Shown piece by piece: positions 13,610-25,159 of a stretch of DNA of 64,000 nucleotides. The stretch covers positions 1-64,000 of the forward strand of contig WEDG01001500.1 of assembly GCA_017591395.1 (NCBI GenBank), given 5' to 3'. The stretch's first letter is position 1. Each line of letters begins with the position of its first letter. Position numbers and translations under genes: made by a program. Under the pieces are notes generated by a model that was given only the letters and a program-made list of their open reading frames with translations, searched no databases and was not told where the DNA came from. The DNA comes from Schistocephalus solidus (lineage: Eukaryota; Platyhelminthes; Cestoda; Diphyllobothriidea; Diphyllobothriidae).

Positions 13610-16070
13610 ATTAATTCGGTCACTTTGGCGTGCAATCCCAATCTTAGAACGGGCATTATATTAAAAAAAAATATTTTTAAAAACATTCAAGTAAAACGCG
13701 AAAAGTGCATTTTTTTCTTTTTCTGCAGACATTATATCATTTATATATAGTGCAGTCAGACAACCGTTTAAACTTCTACCTTTTCACATTGAGTTAACTT
13801 TGAAAAATGGTAAAGTCGGCGTATATTCGTCAGCTTAATAGCTAACTAAAACACTTTTTAAAGAGGTAACTTATTATAGAAAGTTTTTGAATACGTTTAG
13901 CATATTAATTGCAAACTTTTGTAACGGACATTCATTTTTATCGGCAGTTCTTTTAAATGTTTCGTAGAATCCAAAAATGTGACCGAAACGGCTCTCTGCA
14001 TTAGTAAGAATATCCCCAAATTCCCTTATTTGGGAAAAACGTGTAAGATATGTCATATATTAAGGTTTTTTTTAAACAAATAGAACAGAATCTGAATTTA
14101 GGATAAATCGCTTGAAAACACTGAAAATCGTGAAATATTCACTGGTGTTTAAAGGACAAGCTGGCACTTATGATAATTAAACATCAAAAATAAAAATTAA
14201 GAAAATTGGCTATTAAATTGTTCTCTTAATATACACACAATGATATTTTTAGGATTTCAGCAGCAACTTATATTAAAATTTGTTTTTAAGAGTAAGCGAT
14301 GCAGCTTATTTTCGCAATATGCCACCTTTTTTAAAAAGTTTATATTTTTTTAATGAAGTAATATTAATTTTACTATTTTCTTTAAGTTTTAAATAAAACT
14401 AAATTTGTTTATCATTTTTTTAAAGTTTTTGAACATGCGTGCATGCTTGTTTTGGAGTGATCGTCGATCATATGTCAATTTCGGAATAACGCATGTGTTA
14501 GGTCACATACTGTTAATCATCGACTGCACACGATCGTTCCATGGAACCCTCAAACCAGAGCTGTTATCTTTTCACAGACATTTCGAAGTATGAATGTTAT
14601 GCGCTCGGCTCAAACTGAAACATTTACAATCGTTCTTCTACCATGAATATGGTATGTCCGGCTCCAGCCTACTAAAATAAATAATGTAGACAGTAAACGA
14701 TATGGATCAATGTCGTGGTTTTAGGGCTGTCACATACGCATTCGGGCTTGTATACTTAAAATATGTCAATTGGTCTGAGTACCATCAAACCAGTATCCAA
14801 TGTAGAACCAAGTTGTACCTTCAGCTGGAAAACTTACAGGATGTGAGTTTCACTTAAGAATGCAGTGGATTTATTACCGTGAGGAATATACTGAATTATC
14901 AAAGGGAATGTTACTTCAGTAATGGTCACACAATTTGTTTGTTCTACGCCAAACCGGTAGCCTCTCCGAAACTGCCGTTTCATTAGCGATGAGGCTGCTT
15001 GAAGTGGCTAACGTGGGGTGAACTCTTCTTCTGCCATGTTTCGTGCGCATTTTCGGCAGTTATTTACGTCTTAAATAAACTCAGCGGGATCCGGCTTAGA
15101 AATGCTATTAGCCGGTGTGATCCCTTTTAGTGCACAGTAACAAAGCTCTTTCGGGGAACAAATAGCAGATATCTTAGAAATGCAGCTTTGACCGCAAACT
15201 TAAAAGACAAATACTGTGTTATAAACCATCGACTAATGAAGCTTAACTACTCAACTGCTACAATCCTTACAGGGCATTTGGGTATGCAAGCAATCTACCA
15301 GAACAACATGGAAACTGGCTAAAACAGTAAAGATACAGCAAAGGTTTGGAGTACATAAGGTCTTTCCTTACAGCAGGTCTCCAGAACGGTTTCCATGGTT
15401 AAACCACCTTAAGATTGGTATGGCTCACAGGCTTAAGTCATTAACCAACCCTGTTTGCCTTACCCAAAAGACTAAGTACTGTTAGTAGAAACCCTGATAA
15501 TTGTCTGTAGCGTGCAAGTTGAACGAAGAATTTAGCCTGGTCTGCACTTAATGTCATAAATCTCAAGTCCAAAAATCTTTTCATATCTTCGAAATTCGAA
15601 AAATTTTTGCGTCGATCGGAACAGTGTGTAAAGCACATAAGAAATTTCGTCTTCTAAATGACCGTTCAACTAATCAGCGCGTTGACTGTTCCCGATTTAT
15701 ACGAGCACCACTAAAAAAACTGTGCCTTGAAAGCAGCAGACTTTTGTCAGTCATTTTTAACTGAAAGCAGAAAAAAATCAATCAAAATAATACAGTTCAG
15801 TTGGAAGTAATATACGTCGGATATGACTGCAATACAAGGCGTAAGCTTTGAAACTTGTTCATATATAGCATTCCAAGCGTTCTAGAATTTCTTAACGCAC
15901 ATTCATGTATTAATACTTAAAATGTGTCAATTGAATTTCCACATGCACCTATAATAAGTAAAATAGGTGACCTACCTCATGCAACGTTTGATCAAAATTT
16001 GAATAAGACGTTAAGTGTATATTTGGTCTTGTTTTTGTAGCGTTTTCAGTGGATTGGAGACGTGTTTAGC
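13610..16070. other. AT-rich sequence, no gene seen
   Basis: Short frames only. A palindromic stretch GATCGTCGATC lies at about 14459. Nothing else is supported. Confidence 0.6.
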
Positions 16071-16079
16071 CTTTAACTA

Positions 16080-16620
16080 AAGAACACTACGTGTTCAGTC
16101 TCATATATTGAAGAAAAACAGGCAGGATTTCGGTAAAATCGCAGGTATCTGGACATCCAAGGTATCTGCAATGTTATTAACTATGACATAGCTAAGTCAA
16201 TAGTTTTTTTGGATTGTGCTATAAAAGAAAATTCATAAAAGTTAGAACATTTTCGAATAATTCCCTTATGAACTAGAAATGTTTATCTTAATTCAACGAA
16301 ACTCAGGTGAACACAAGCTTACGTAATCGCATTGTTTTCAGAAGTATATAACGTATCCAGCTTTAGAAATTATTTTGATCACACTGCTGTCGTTTTTTGA
16401 ATTACAACGCAGAGAAAACTTGCTTACCAGGATTTGTGTTGTACAACGACGAAAATGAAGACCTCTTACAAAAAAAATACGACAAACTGTGGAGAAGGAC
16501 AACATAAAACACCTAAGTATGCGATAAGGTACTTTTTTATATAACATATTTTCCACTTAAACTATCCCTTACAATTTTATGTAACTTTATTCGACGCATT
16601 AAGAGTGAATTATCGTTTTC
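16080..16620 (+). repeat. R1 dispersed repeat, copy 2
   Basis: Direct-orientation partner of the copy at 13060. It shares the GTGCTATAAAAG block (about 16217), the CTCAGGTGAACAC block (about 16304) with CATTGTTTTCAG (about 16330), and CGACGAAAATGAAG (about 16447). Divergence is high, so both are old copies. The minus-strand 72-codon frame inside is antisense to the repeat and is not called. Confidence 0.55.
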
Positions 16621-16979
16621 AGAAACTTGGCACGTTTTATAAAAAAAATAAGTATTTCTCAACAAAATACCATTGTAAATTCGATTAAGGTTTTTTCGGT
16701 AATATTCAAAGCTTTGGTACACGCTTTGATATCGGTTTGCGAATGATTATCGATTTATCGTAAATGTCAGCATTTTGCAAGTGTAAGGTCACACACTGTA
16801 GGCTCGCGCAGAAGTATTCTGGAGCATTAATAAGTTTGTCATCATATCTCTGAAGATTGTGTACGTTTGGCCCCATATGCAGCTGAACTTGTAATCCCAC
16901 ACTATAGTGACCTGCAAATTTATGAAATCGGTGATAAAAAGTTTCTCCGCAACTTATCGCGTGCCCTCTATCGGACTTT

Positions 16980-17660
16980 CCCACCACAGATGACATGAAT
17001 TACAGACGAGGTATCACCAACCGCTTCCATTGCCAAAGGCAATTCTCGTTTCTGTTGGATGCTTGAATCCATTTCATGATAATCGTTGGGGGTCATAACA
17101 GAAGTCAGTCCATGGTGTCATGAACCCTCTACGCCTGAAGATAACTGTCACGTTTACAGACCGCGATTGTCTTCCTTGAATTAAACTGGCGCCATCTCAA
17201 TGTGACCCGGTGAGAGAGAAAGGAAGTCCTTTTGAACCTCTTAAACTTTTCGCTTAGTTTTCAGCCGCTAAAATCGATTGGCAAACTTGACATCGTCTTA
17301 AATGATGCTCAGCTCATCGACCGTATTCATGCATTAAGCCGGATAGGGGCCAATGATCAGCCACGTTGCCTATCAAGTCTCCATAAGGTTCTTCACATAG
17401 GGAGTTCCCTCTTCCATCAATTGAAAATTGATCATCTGTAGTGGGAAATAAGGTAGAGCCTGGATCAGGTGAAATTATCGAGTTACAAATCCCATTTGGG
17501 AAATGAGGACAAGTGAAGGATATTGTGCACTCTATTTGTTAACACTAACCGGTTCCAACTTCTTTCATGCAAAGTTGAAGGATTAATTAATCTCAGTAAC
17601 CCTCTATACCAAAATGAATATATTAACCCATTGTTAGTCTGTAAGCTTTGCCCTCTTCCG
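16980..17660. other. GC-richer island, unassigned
   Basis: Base composition is raised compared with both flanks. The plus strand is open for 69 codons (17232-17441) with a coherent-looking translation. The adjoining minus-strand frame at 16706-16996 (96 codons) has no recognisable domain. No splice-supported model could be built. An old mobile element or an isolated exon are both possible. Confidence 0.3.
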
Positions 17661-17669
17661 GGCATATTT

Positions 17670-20600
17670 GTATCTTAAAATGCAGTCATTCAACCACTTA
17701 GGCCACAGGATCGGTTTGGAGACCAACAATGCACTGGCTGCAACACTTAAAATACTACGATTAATGGGCACTTAAAATTTCAAATGGAAAAAATGAAAAG
17801 CTCATAGACGAAGATAATCTAAACCACCCACGGCTTCAACCATAAAATTACCACACAAGCGAAAAAAATCAACGGTGCGAAATCGCAGAACTGCTTTCCG
17901 CCTAAGAATGAAGTATACAAAGCCAAAAAGGATGACTGTTTACTACAAAATGCCTTTCTTTGGGATACAACATCTTTTAAGCTCTGCCATCTGTCAGTTA
18001 TCAAACAGACTATAAGTTTACCAATGTAACTAACAACGCATCCTTTTTAAATAATTTCACAAGCATTTTCTTGACAAAGCTTAATAAATTATGACTAGCT
18101 AGGTAAGATTCACTGTCTGTTGCTGTGGCGTCAGTTATGCTTGTATTCCATTCAGATCATGACTTCAAACAAGTAAATATGGTCTTCTAGTTGAACTGTC
18201 CAAATCGCATATAAGTTTAGTTAAGAAACATTTGCTTCCTCTTTTAATTTCCATTAAAATTTTTATCTGATAGTTGTCTACACTCTTCGACAGTGACGAG
18301 TCTTAACAGGCCAGTTTCGTGTTGTTGCAATAGGAAATTTTGGCTGTTATGTCCAGGATGTCATTGTTGTGATTATATTTGAACGTCAGCACAAAGAATC
18401 AACATATGCGAGGAAATTGTGACAGACAAGATCTAAAATGGGGAAGTGAGCAAGAAATCATCAGGCCAACTACGACTTCCACCAACAAGGGTGATGGCTG
18501 CTAGTTTAAGTTCGGTATGACAAATACATCCTGTAATTACTGCGCCCGTTATGTGTTCATAACGCTTTTCTGTGAGGCTCTGATGATTGTTTTGGCTGGG
18601 AATGCGAAACGCTTAACAGATTAAATTCTTATTCCAGCAGTTACACATTCTTTTTCTAGTAAAATCCATCTCGATGGCACGACACTTCCAGGTCACTTCT
18701 GAATTACCTGTGGATCAGGGCAATTAAAATCTCTGCGCTTCTCTCTTTCGTGGCTACCTAATTAGGCTGATTAGGCGTTATAAGTCCTTGACATATTGGC
18801 TTCGTAGTTATAGCCCTGGAAGTGGTGTTCTCTTTTGCTTTTCATGACTGGCTAAATACTTTCCTTAGTAAAGTCTTATCATCGAAAATGGAGCAGTAGA
18901 CGTCCGTGCTCTTGTGAATAGACAAGTAAAAGTGAGAAGAAAATAACTAGTCAATAAAACGTTACTTATTGTCAAATTTTATAAAAGTTGTCTTTCGTTT
19001 TTATGGGAGTATTTTTAACCTACTTAAACAAAATGCTTTCTTGTCACTAAAATTTTGTGTTTTCTCTTATCATCTTTACGAAACATCATTCGTTGCGATA
19101 ACTGTGGACTATTTTACAGGCATAAATGCAGGAGTAAACTCAAGTTGAAAACATTTGATAAAGCAACTTATTTTTTGCGTCCAATCGTAAGACTTGATTT
19201 TTAAGAACAGTTGTCCATACGTTTTCTGCGTAAATGACAGGTCAACGGACTTGAGTCTAAAACCTGCACCCTATTCGTTGGGTGCGGTTCTGCGGAAGAG
19301 TTTTTGCATGTGAACATTTTCATAGATACACTTGCCATTATTCTGTATTAGATATGTCTGGCAATGTTTTTATTGATCGAGCCCTTTCATCCTTGTTACT
19401 TTACCTCAGCTGTGGGAACTCATCATCTATTGCAAAACGTTCTCTGTCAGAATGGGACTGAGTGAGATTCAGATCGTTTTATTCTTTCTCTTTATCTGAA
19501 TTTTTATTGATTACTAACCGATATCTCCCATTTAAAATACCTTCTAGTCAATCATGGGACGTGTTGTACTTCTTCGAACAGAAAATGTCACCCATAAGTA
19601 CATTACCGGAAAAAATTGTTTGGTCCGTACGCCGTCTAATTTGTTGGAATATAAATTATATTTAAATTTAATTTATCATATGCCAATCACAGTTACACAT
19701 GCCTGTTTGGCCAGACAAACCACTCCTGCTCTTTTAAAAAATCATTTCATTAAATATTATTAAATCTTGTTTTAAGTGAGACTTTTAGATTAGAATCTCA
19801 TTTTTCTTTAGATTTCCGCAAAATTGTAGAATTTCTGTTTTTTCGCTCCAGAGTCTTTATGATGCATTCAGTCCTCCCTGGGAGTTGCGAATTAGCAAAA
19901 AATCGAGAGGAAGTTGCAAGCCAGATGGTTCACGAACTGGCATTGTGCCAAAATAATTGCTTCGGTTAAGCCAGCTGGCAATATAAGTGGGGACTAAATT
20001 TTACTATCAACTATAGATGTGATAACGTCTGCTGACATATTTGTCTTCTTTTCTTATAGCATCGTGGCTTATTACAGATGAATGTTTTAAGAAGAAGACG
20101 CTATGTAGTAGATTTGGGTGTTATGCTTTGACTGAGATGCATTAAGAAGTTACATTGCGTGCGAAATTCCTTCATAATTGTTTAACTGGCCACAAATTCG
20201 AAAAACGTAAGAAATAATGGCACACAAGAAGGACAAAAATATTCTTATTAAAACGATGGTTGAGTTCTTCCAAATAAAAATAATATATCTAGCAAGTTAA
20301 TTTGGCAAAAGCTGCGTTTAATTTTTTTAACCGAATGCATATTTTTACGCGTTGTAACAGGCAACATTTGTGGGGTTATCAAAATCCAATGACATTAAAT
20401 TCCAAGTTTAGGGCAATAAAATTTTTTTCTCAAAACATCATAAAAAAATGAAGTTTGCATCATAAGTAAACAAATCGGAGTCAAAGGTATGTTCAGTGTG
20501 TTTGCAGAGTAAATATTTGTAGGCAATATGTTTATCGGCATTGGTTTTAATGTCGCATATAATAACTTAAAAAGATTATTCTTAGTTTTTTTTCCTTGCA

Positions 20601-21690
20601 ATAAATTTGATAACACATAACTTTTAAATTATTTTTTCATTTAAATTTTCTTGTAGTTAATTTACAATAAATCCGAGTTCAGACATTTAATTACCAGAAA
20701 TCTCTCAAGGCGAGCAAATGTATGCCAGCAGTTGCTGACAGTAATCCACAGCCCATCTCGAAAGTGCATTGGTTACAGCGCATCGTCAAAGTAGTTGCTA
20801 AATATAGGAAAATTAAAAATGATCATACGTCTGGCGATGGACGTTGTCTAAATGTGCAAGTTCCCTACTCCATAACCTCTACAATTGCAACAGATTTAAT
20901 TGTAAGGAATGGGCTAACTGTTATTATAAAACGTTAAAAAAATTTCTGTCTGCTTTAATTGAACAGGTTTGTTTCCGCGAGTAAATGATAAAATATGATC
21001 TCATACACCAACTGGTTTTGCTGTATTTTTGTAAAGAACCTAGGTGCCTTAGAATGAATCAAGTATTGCCACCTTTTCCTATATTAGTTTAGGATATGTT
21101 TAGCTATGAGGGAAAAATTCTGATTGCATCTGTCACTCCTACAGAATCTTTATGTAAAAAACAGCGATTTTCCTGGGAGCGTCGCGTCATTACCCACTTT
21201 TAATGGTGCTAAGTATTACTTGGGGAAATTGTTTTGTTTCAGTTTGATAAATGGTAACTTTATACCTGTATTATTAGAAGTTTAAGTAAATTAATCACAT
21301 GCGTAATGCAAAAGGTACGCTCGCTAACTAGATAGCAGATTAGTAGCTGTATAGCAAAGTAGATTGTCCACTAATGCCAGTTGAAAATGATAAAAAATTG
21401 AGTTGGATAAGGGCTTAAATCAAGGAGATTGAAACAGACATACTTGTAGTAAAATGTGTTTCATATGTTAATAAAAAGGAATTTACAGTTTCAGTTCACC
21501 TTTCAATAGTTCACCGGTTGAAAAGTGTTCATATTAGGCTCGGTGCGGGTGGCTGTATCAACAATATGCGCAAAAATATCGTTAAAATACCCGTACTCTA
21601 ATTAAGGATAAATCAAGATTTGATTATGACTATGATGATGATCCTAGTGCGAAATCTCCGGATTATTTACCCAAAATAAAGGATGGTTAA
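17670..21690. other. AT-rich sequence, no gene seen
   Basis: Only short overlapping frames (60-73 codons) on both strands. No repeat family or RNA gene was recognised. Confidence 0.6.
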
Positions 21691-21699
21691 ATACGCAAC

Positions 21700-22990
21700 G
21701 GTCATTATTGCCTCCAGAAAATATGGGACGGATATTACTAATTAAAACAAAAAATGTGCTTTTAAATGACAATATTTCAATACTTTTTGGTGCATTAAAG
21801 TCGCTAACGATGAGAGTTTTCGGTCACGTAGCAAATACCTTGAACTCATCTAGCAATTGGGCATCAGCTTCATGGTCGGTTCCGGGGGTCGATACAACGT
21901 TAAGATTTCAAGGATTTGAGAACCCGTTCTCTTACGGTCAACCACACTGCTTCCGTACAAGTCAACTTAGGCGTTTTTTCTGAAACATGCAAGTCATTCT
22001 TTACGAATGTTGCCAAGCGCCAACCATTTTGATATTTTCATTCTCTGCGAAACAGCTTGGAATCCAGGAAGTGCAAGCTCCCTGTCGTCAACCTTTTCAG
22101 ACAACCAGGTTTCTGTTATTGAGATAACACCTGGGAGCAGGTCACAACAATGGATTCTCAGTTCATCCATTTTTGGTAGGAGCCTTTGGGCGTTAGTGTA
22201 CATGAATATTAGCGGTAAGTTCAGGCAAGATCCGTTTTAACCCCTGACCTAGTCTACTGGTGCAACTGTGCGGTCATACTAACCGGTTTGATTCGCTGTG
22301 GGGCATCTAGTCGTTTTATTATCTGATCTTTGTAGATTATCAGGTTCTGTTCTCCGTTGGTGTCCCTGTTTTCAATTCCAGGAAAATTCGCGACCCTTCA
22401 GCAGTTCGGCAGGAGAGTAATCCGGCTGAAAAAGCACACCATTGTGCGCAGGCTTCAGTCGAAAACAAGTGGAAAGCATTGAGTTCGCTTGTTCGTTGCC
22501 ACCTAGGACCTCTTTGAGGGGTCGGGGTCGTGTCTGTGGAGTCACTTTTAAATTACCTTCAAGACGAAAGGCCTTTAGGATGGTTATTCACTCCGATAAT
22601 TGCAGCATTTCCTTGATGAGTTCCTGGAATTTTTCTCAGTCGGTGGCAATCCGCTCCTTGGGTTCTGATGCAGTCACCCTTACCGAGCTCGTCGCTGTTT
22701 CCACCAGCATGATTATCATCCACTGATACTCTAGCTCTGTCTAAGTGGACTGGCACGGAGGAGATGGATTTGGTATAAATACATTTGTCTTCGTGCAACT
22801 AGTCTGCTACTGTATATAAGGCATTTTGGCTTATTATGTATTGTGCTCGATCTTAAGAGCCTTCATTAATGGGCTATGTGGATTACTTGACCTTTTATAA
22901 GTTGAAGTTTTCTTAACTGGGGCTGTAACTATCCTGTTACCGGAATGCAGAGTGGCAGCTTATTCCGCCCTGGGTATGGCATTGCACTGG
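21700..22990 (-). mobile_element. CR1/Jockey-type LINE, 5' part: ORF1 plus endonuclease, decayed, no RT
   Basis: Reading the minus strand from 22990 downward, the first block is an ORF1-like region. It contains a PRPLK motif, a later N-L-I-I-Y-K-D-Q-I-I-K-R segment (about 22345), and many basic residues. About 100 bases further on comes the start of an APE-type endonuclease, with YTNAQRLLPKMDELR and then ITETWLSEKVDD, in an open frame from 22203 to 21994. After frameshifts and a stop, the endonuclease continues to a LIVSDFNAPK motif near 21800, the conserved GDFN site with G replaced by S. The element then stops; no reverse transcriptase follows. In intact CR1-like LINEs ORF1 is separate from an ORF2 carrying endonuclease then RT. 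Several stops and frameshifts show it is dead. Confidence 0.8.
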
Positions 22991-23274
22991 TTGACTTAAA
23001 TATTGTTTACAGATGTGTTACATATCGTTTTCCTCCTGTCTGGCGACTTATTATGCTGGATGGCCGTCGCTCTACTCCGAGTAAAGGTTTGCATGGTTAA
23101 CGTCTGTTGGCCCTTTCAAGCCAGAGTCCTGTGGATAATTTCCTTCATATTTTTTTTCTTTCTCCTCTAGTTGCTTCAACGTAGGGGCTATCGCTTGACA
23201 ACCATTGCAGGAGGTTTCTACATACGTATCTTGCAGACCATTAACTGGGCTTTTCGAGCGAGCCCGTGGGCGTG

Positions 23275-23465
23275 CGGAAGGGTTGTACTGGTTAGCGCAG
23301 TGGCTTGCTGCTTGCGAGCTCCCGATTCAAATTCGGGCGCATGTCACTTTGGCCTATAAGTGTAGACTTAGACCCTTGGCTGCCGCGCGTCCGTGGTCTA
23401 ATGGTGAGAACGTTCGCCTCACGGATTTGTTGTCCAGGTTCATTTCCGGCTGTCAACGGGCATTT
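23275..23465 (+). repeat. Composite SINE-like unit with two tRNA-like modules
   Basis: Module 1 (about 23282-23345) has an A-box-like TGGTTAGCGCAGTGG and a perfect T arm: CCCGA (23321-23325), loop TTCAAAT, TCGGG (23333-23337). A 4-5 bp anticodon-like stem CTTG/CGAG sits between them. Its acceptor ends do not pair, so it is not a functional tRNA. Module 2 (about 23388-23465) has an A-box-like TGGTCTAATGG and a degraded B box GGTTCATTTCC, resembling a Gly/Glu-type tRNA head. Two pol III promoter-like units in 190 bases suggest a composite or nested SINE. Small overlapping frames here are not called. Confidence 0.5.
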
Positions 23466-23739
23466 CTCACAATGTTCAAATGACATTTGTCAGACAACTA
23501 TTATTGAGTTTATAAAGTTCAAACGTTTTTAAAGGTATAAAAGGACTTTTTCGACCAGATAAACGATATGAGGAAAACGACTCAGTCTTTTTTTGGATAT
23601 GGGGAATCTCTCGATGCTGTTGACAGAGAGGCGGTCAGAAGAAGATTGGATTTCCCATGCAAGTCCGGTATACTATTGATCGACCGTCGATTTCGACGAT
23701 GTCCACCGTATGCTCCATGGAAGGCTGGTGCAGGGAAGG

Positions 23740-23900
23740 TGACTTGTGCGTGAATTAGTTTTAAGTGATAGTAGCCTTACGCTGCAGCTACCGCACTCTC
23801 TCCTCCTCCCCCACCTGAACCCGGTGTCATGACAGAGTCAAGAAGACTGGAGGCGGGAGAGGACGCAGGTGGCTGGCGCGGCCGGAGCCGCCCCTGGGCG
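23740..23900 (+). repeat. R2 dispersed repeat, copy 1
   Basis: Starts around the string GTGCGTGAATTAG, then TAAGTGATAGTAGCCTT, a C/T-rich tract, GTGTCATGACAG, and AAGAAGACTGGAGGCGGGA. A diverged direct copy lies at 40317-40472. The family is not known to me; the C-rich composition contrasts with the AT-rich surroundings. The GC-rich DNA continuing to about 24060 may belong to the same element. Confidence 0.65.
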
Positions 23901-24838
23901 TACCACCACAACTTGCTCGGATCCCACGGAGTGGGAGTGCCATAAAGGCCACATTAAGAAGACGCCATTGTAGCCTGTCTCTCAGTCCGCCAGTCAGCCA
24001 CTCCCCGCAAAACACAAATTGGGCTGACCACGCGGTCCGAGTTATCCCGTCAGTAGGCAACCTTCCAAGCCACGGCTCTTAGCGCACCGTGATAGTTTCA
24101 AGCGCGTCAGATTGTTTATAGTAAGAAAATGCGCTTAGCTGTCGACCTCACTCTCTACCCCACCCCCACAACCAGACCACCGTCCGAGCCAGTCAGTTTT
24201 CTGAGGTGGGAGTTGGCAAGTCCAGTATAGATTTGTGAGGATGAATATGCTGCAGAATAGAATGAAATTCGTAATGCCCACAAACCATGAGAGCGTTTAG
24301 TAGATAGATATCCCATTAAAGGTAAATCCCCAGGAGGTGGAAATTTCAAACCAAATTCGAAACGCCGCCTGATCGGAGGCTATTCTTCTGGCCTTACCAT
24401 CTGTTTTCCAGTAAAATTCACAATAAAATGGTTGTTTTTGGTGGTTATTGTCTGAACATTTTCTGTTTTCCTTAAAGGTGGTGCTACACAGAAAAGTCGA
24501 GAAAAGGTAATTGACAGCTACCACATTCATTATAGCCAATAATGTTTACCGGAGGCTTTAATAATTGTTTAAATGAATCAGGTTTTTCCTTCACTGACTA
24601 CAAGTTTGAAAAATGCCCATTTGAGTTTAATGAAGAGACTAAGACACATAAGTTACGACCACTTCTTAGAGTTTCCATAACCTTACGATCAAAATATTAA
24701 GTAACCCACTGACTAACTGCTTGTTAGTCGTTGAAATGAAAATGCAAACTCAATAACTATAGTCTGTATAATTTAATTGCTTCTTCTAAGGATACCTTGA
24801 GACCAGATCTGATTTTCATACGAGAGTATCTGAAATGA

Positions 24839-24864
24839 TATATATATATATATATATATATATA
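24839..24864. repeat. (TA)n microsatellite
   Basis: A run of alternating TA, about 26 bases, directly upstream of a GC-richer segment that leads into the hammerhead-like motif at 25068. It could be a 5' or 3' boundary of that repeat. Confidence 0.95.
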
Positions 24865-25067
24865 CACCAAACGCGGGCAATGCAGACGAGGTCAATGACA
24901 CTTGCCATCCCGACACAGCCCCCAGGCGAGGCGAGGGAGAATAAAAATCAATGATCAGCAGGACAGCAACTAACTCCCCCACCCCCCTGCAGTGCATCCT
25001 GCACGAATAGCTGTAGAGTCAGCATTTTCAGAACCCATAAATACTGTGAGGCGCCGTACTGAACCTA

Positions 25068-25107
25068 CCTCCGACGATGGAATCTTGTTTGATTTTGAAA
25101 CGTCAGG
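25068..25107 (+). ncRNA. Hammerhead-ribozyme-like motif A (type I layout), degraded
   Basis: Order of elements: helix I strand CCT (25068-25070), core CCGACGA (consensus CUGAUGA; positions 4 and 7 differ), helix II GGAATC/GATTTT with two wobble pairs, GAAA (25097-25100), a two-base-pair helix III within ACGT, cleavage-type triplet GTC ending at 25104, and helix I return strand AGG (25105-25107). This is the minimal layout described for hammerheads in Penelope-like elements. The U4 change would probably reduce activity. About 25 bases upstream lies ATAAATACTGT, also found before motif B. Confidence 0.45.
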
Positions 25108-25159
25108 ATATTAAACCTATTGTTCCTGTGATTGCCTCTTCTTCTGATATATATATATG

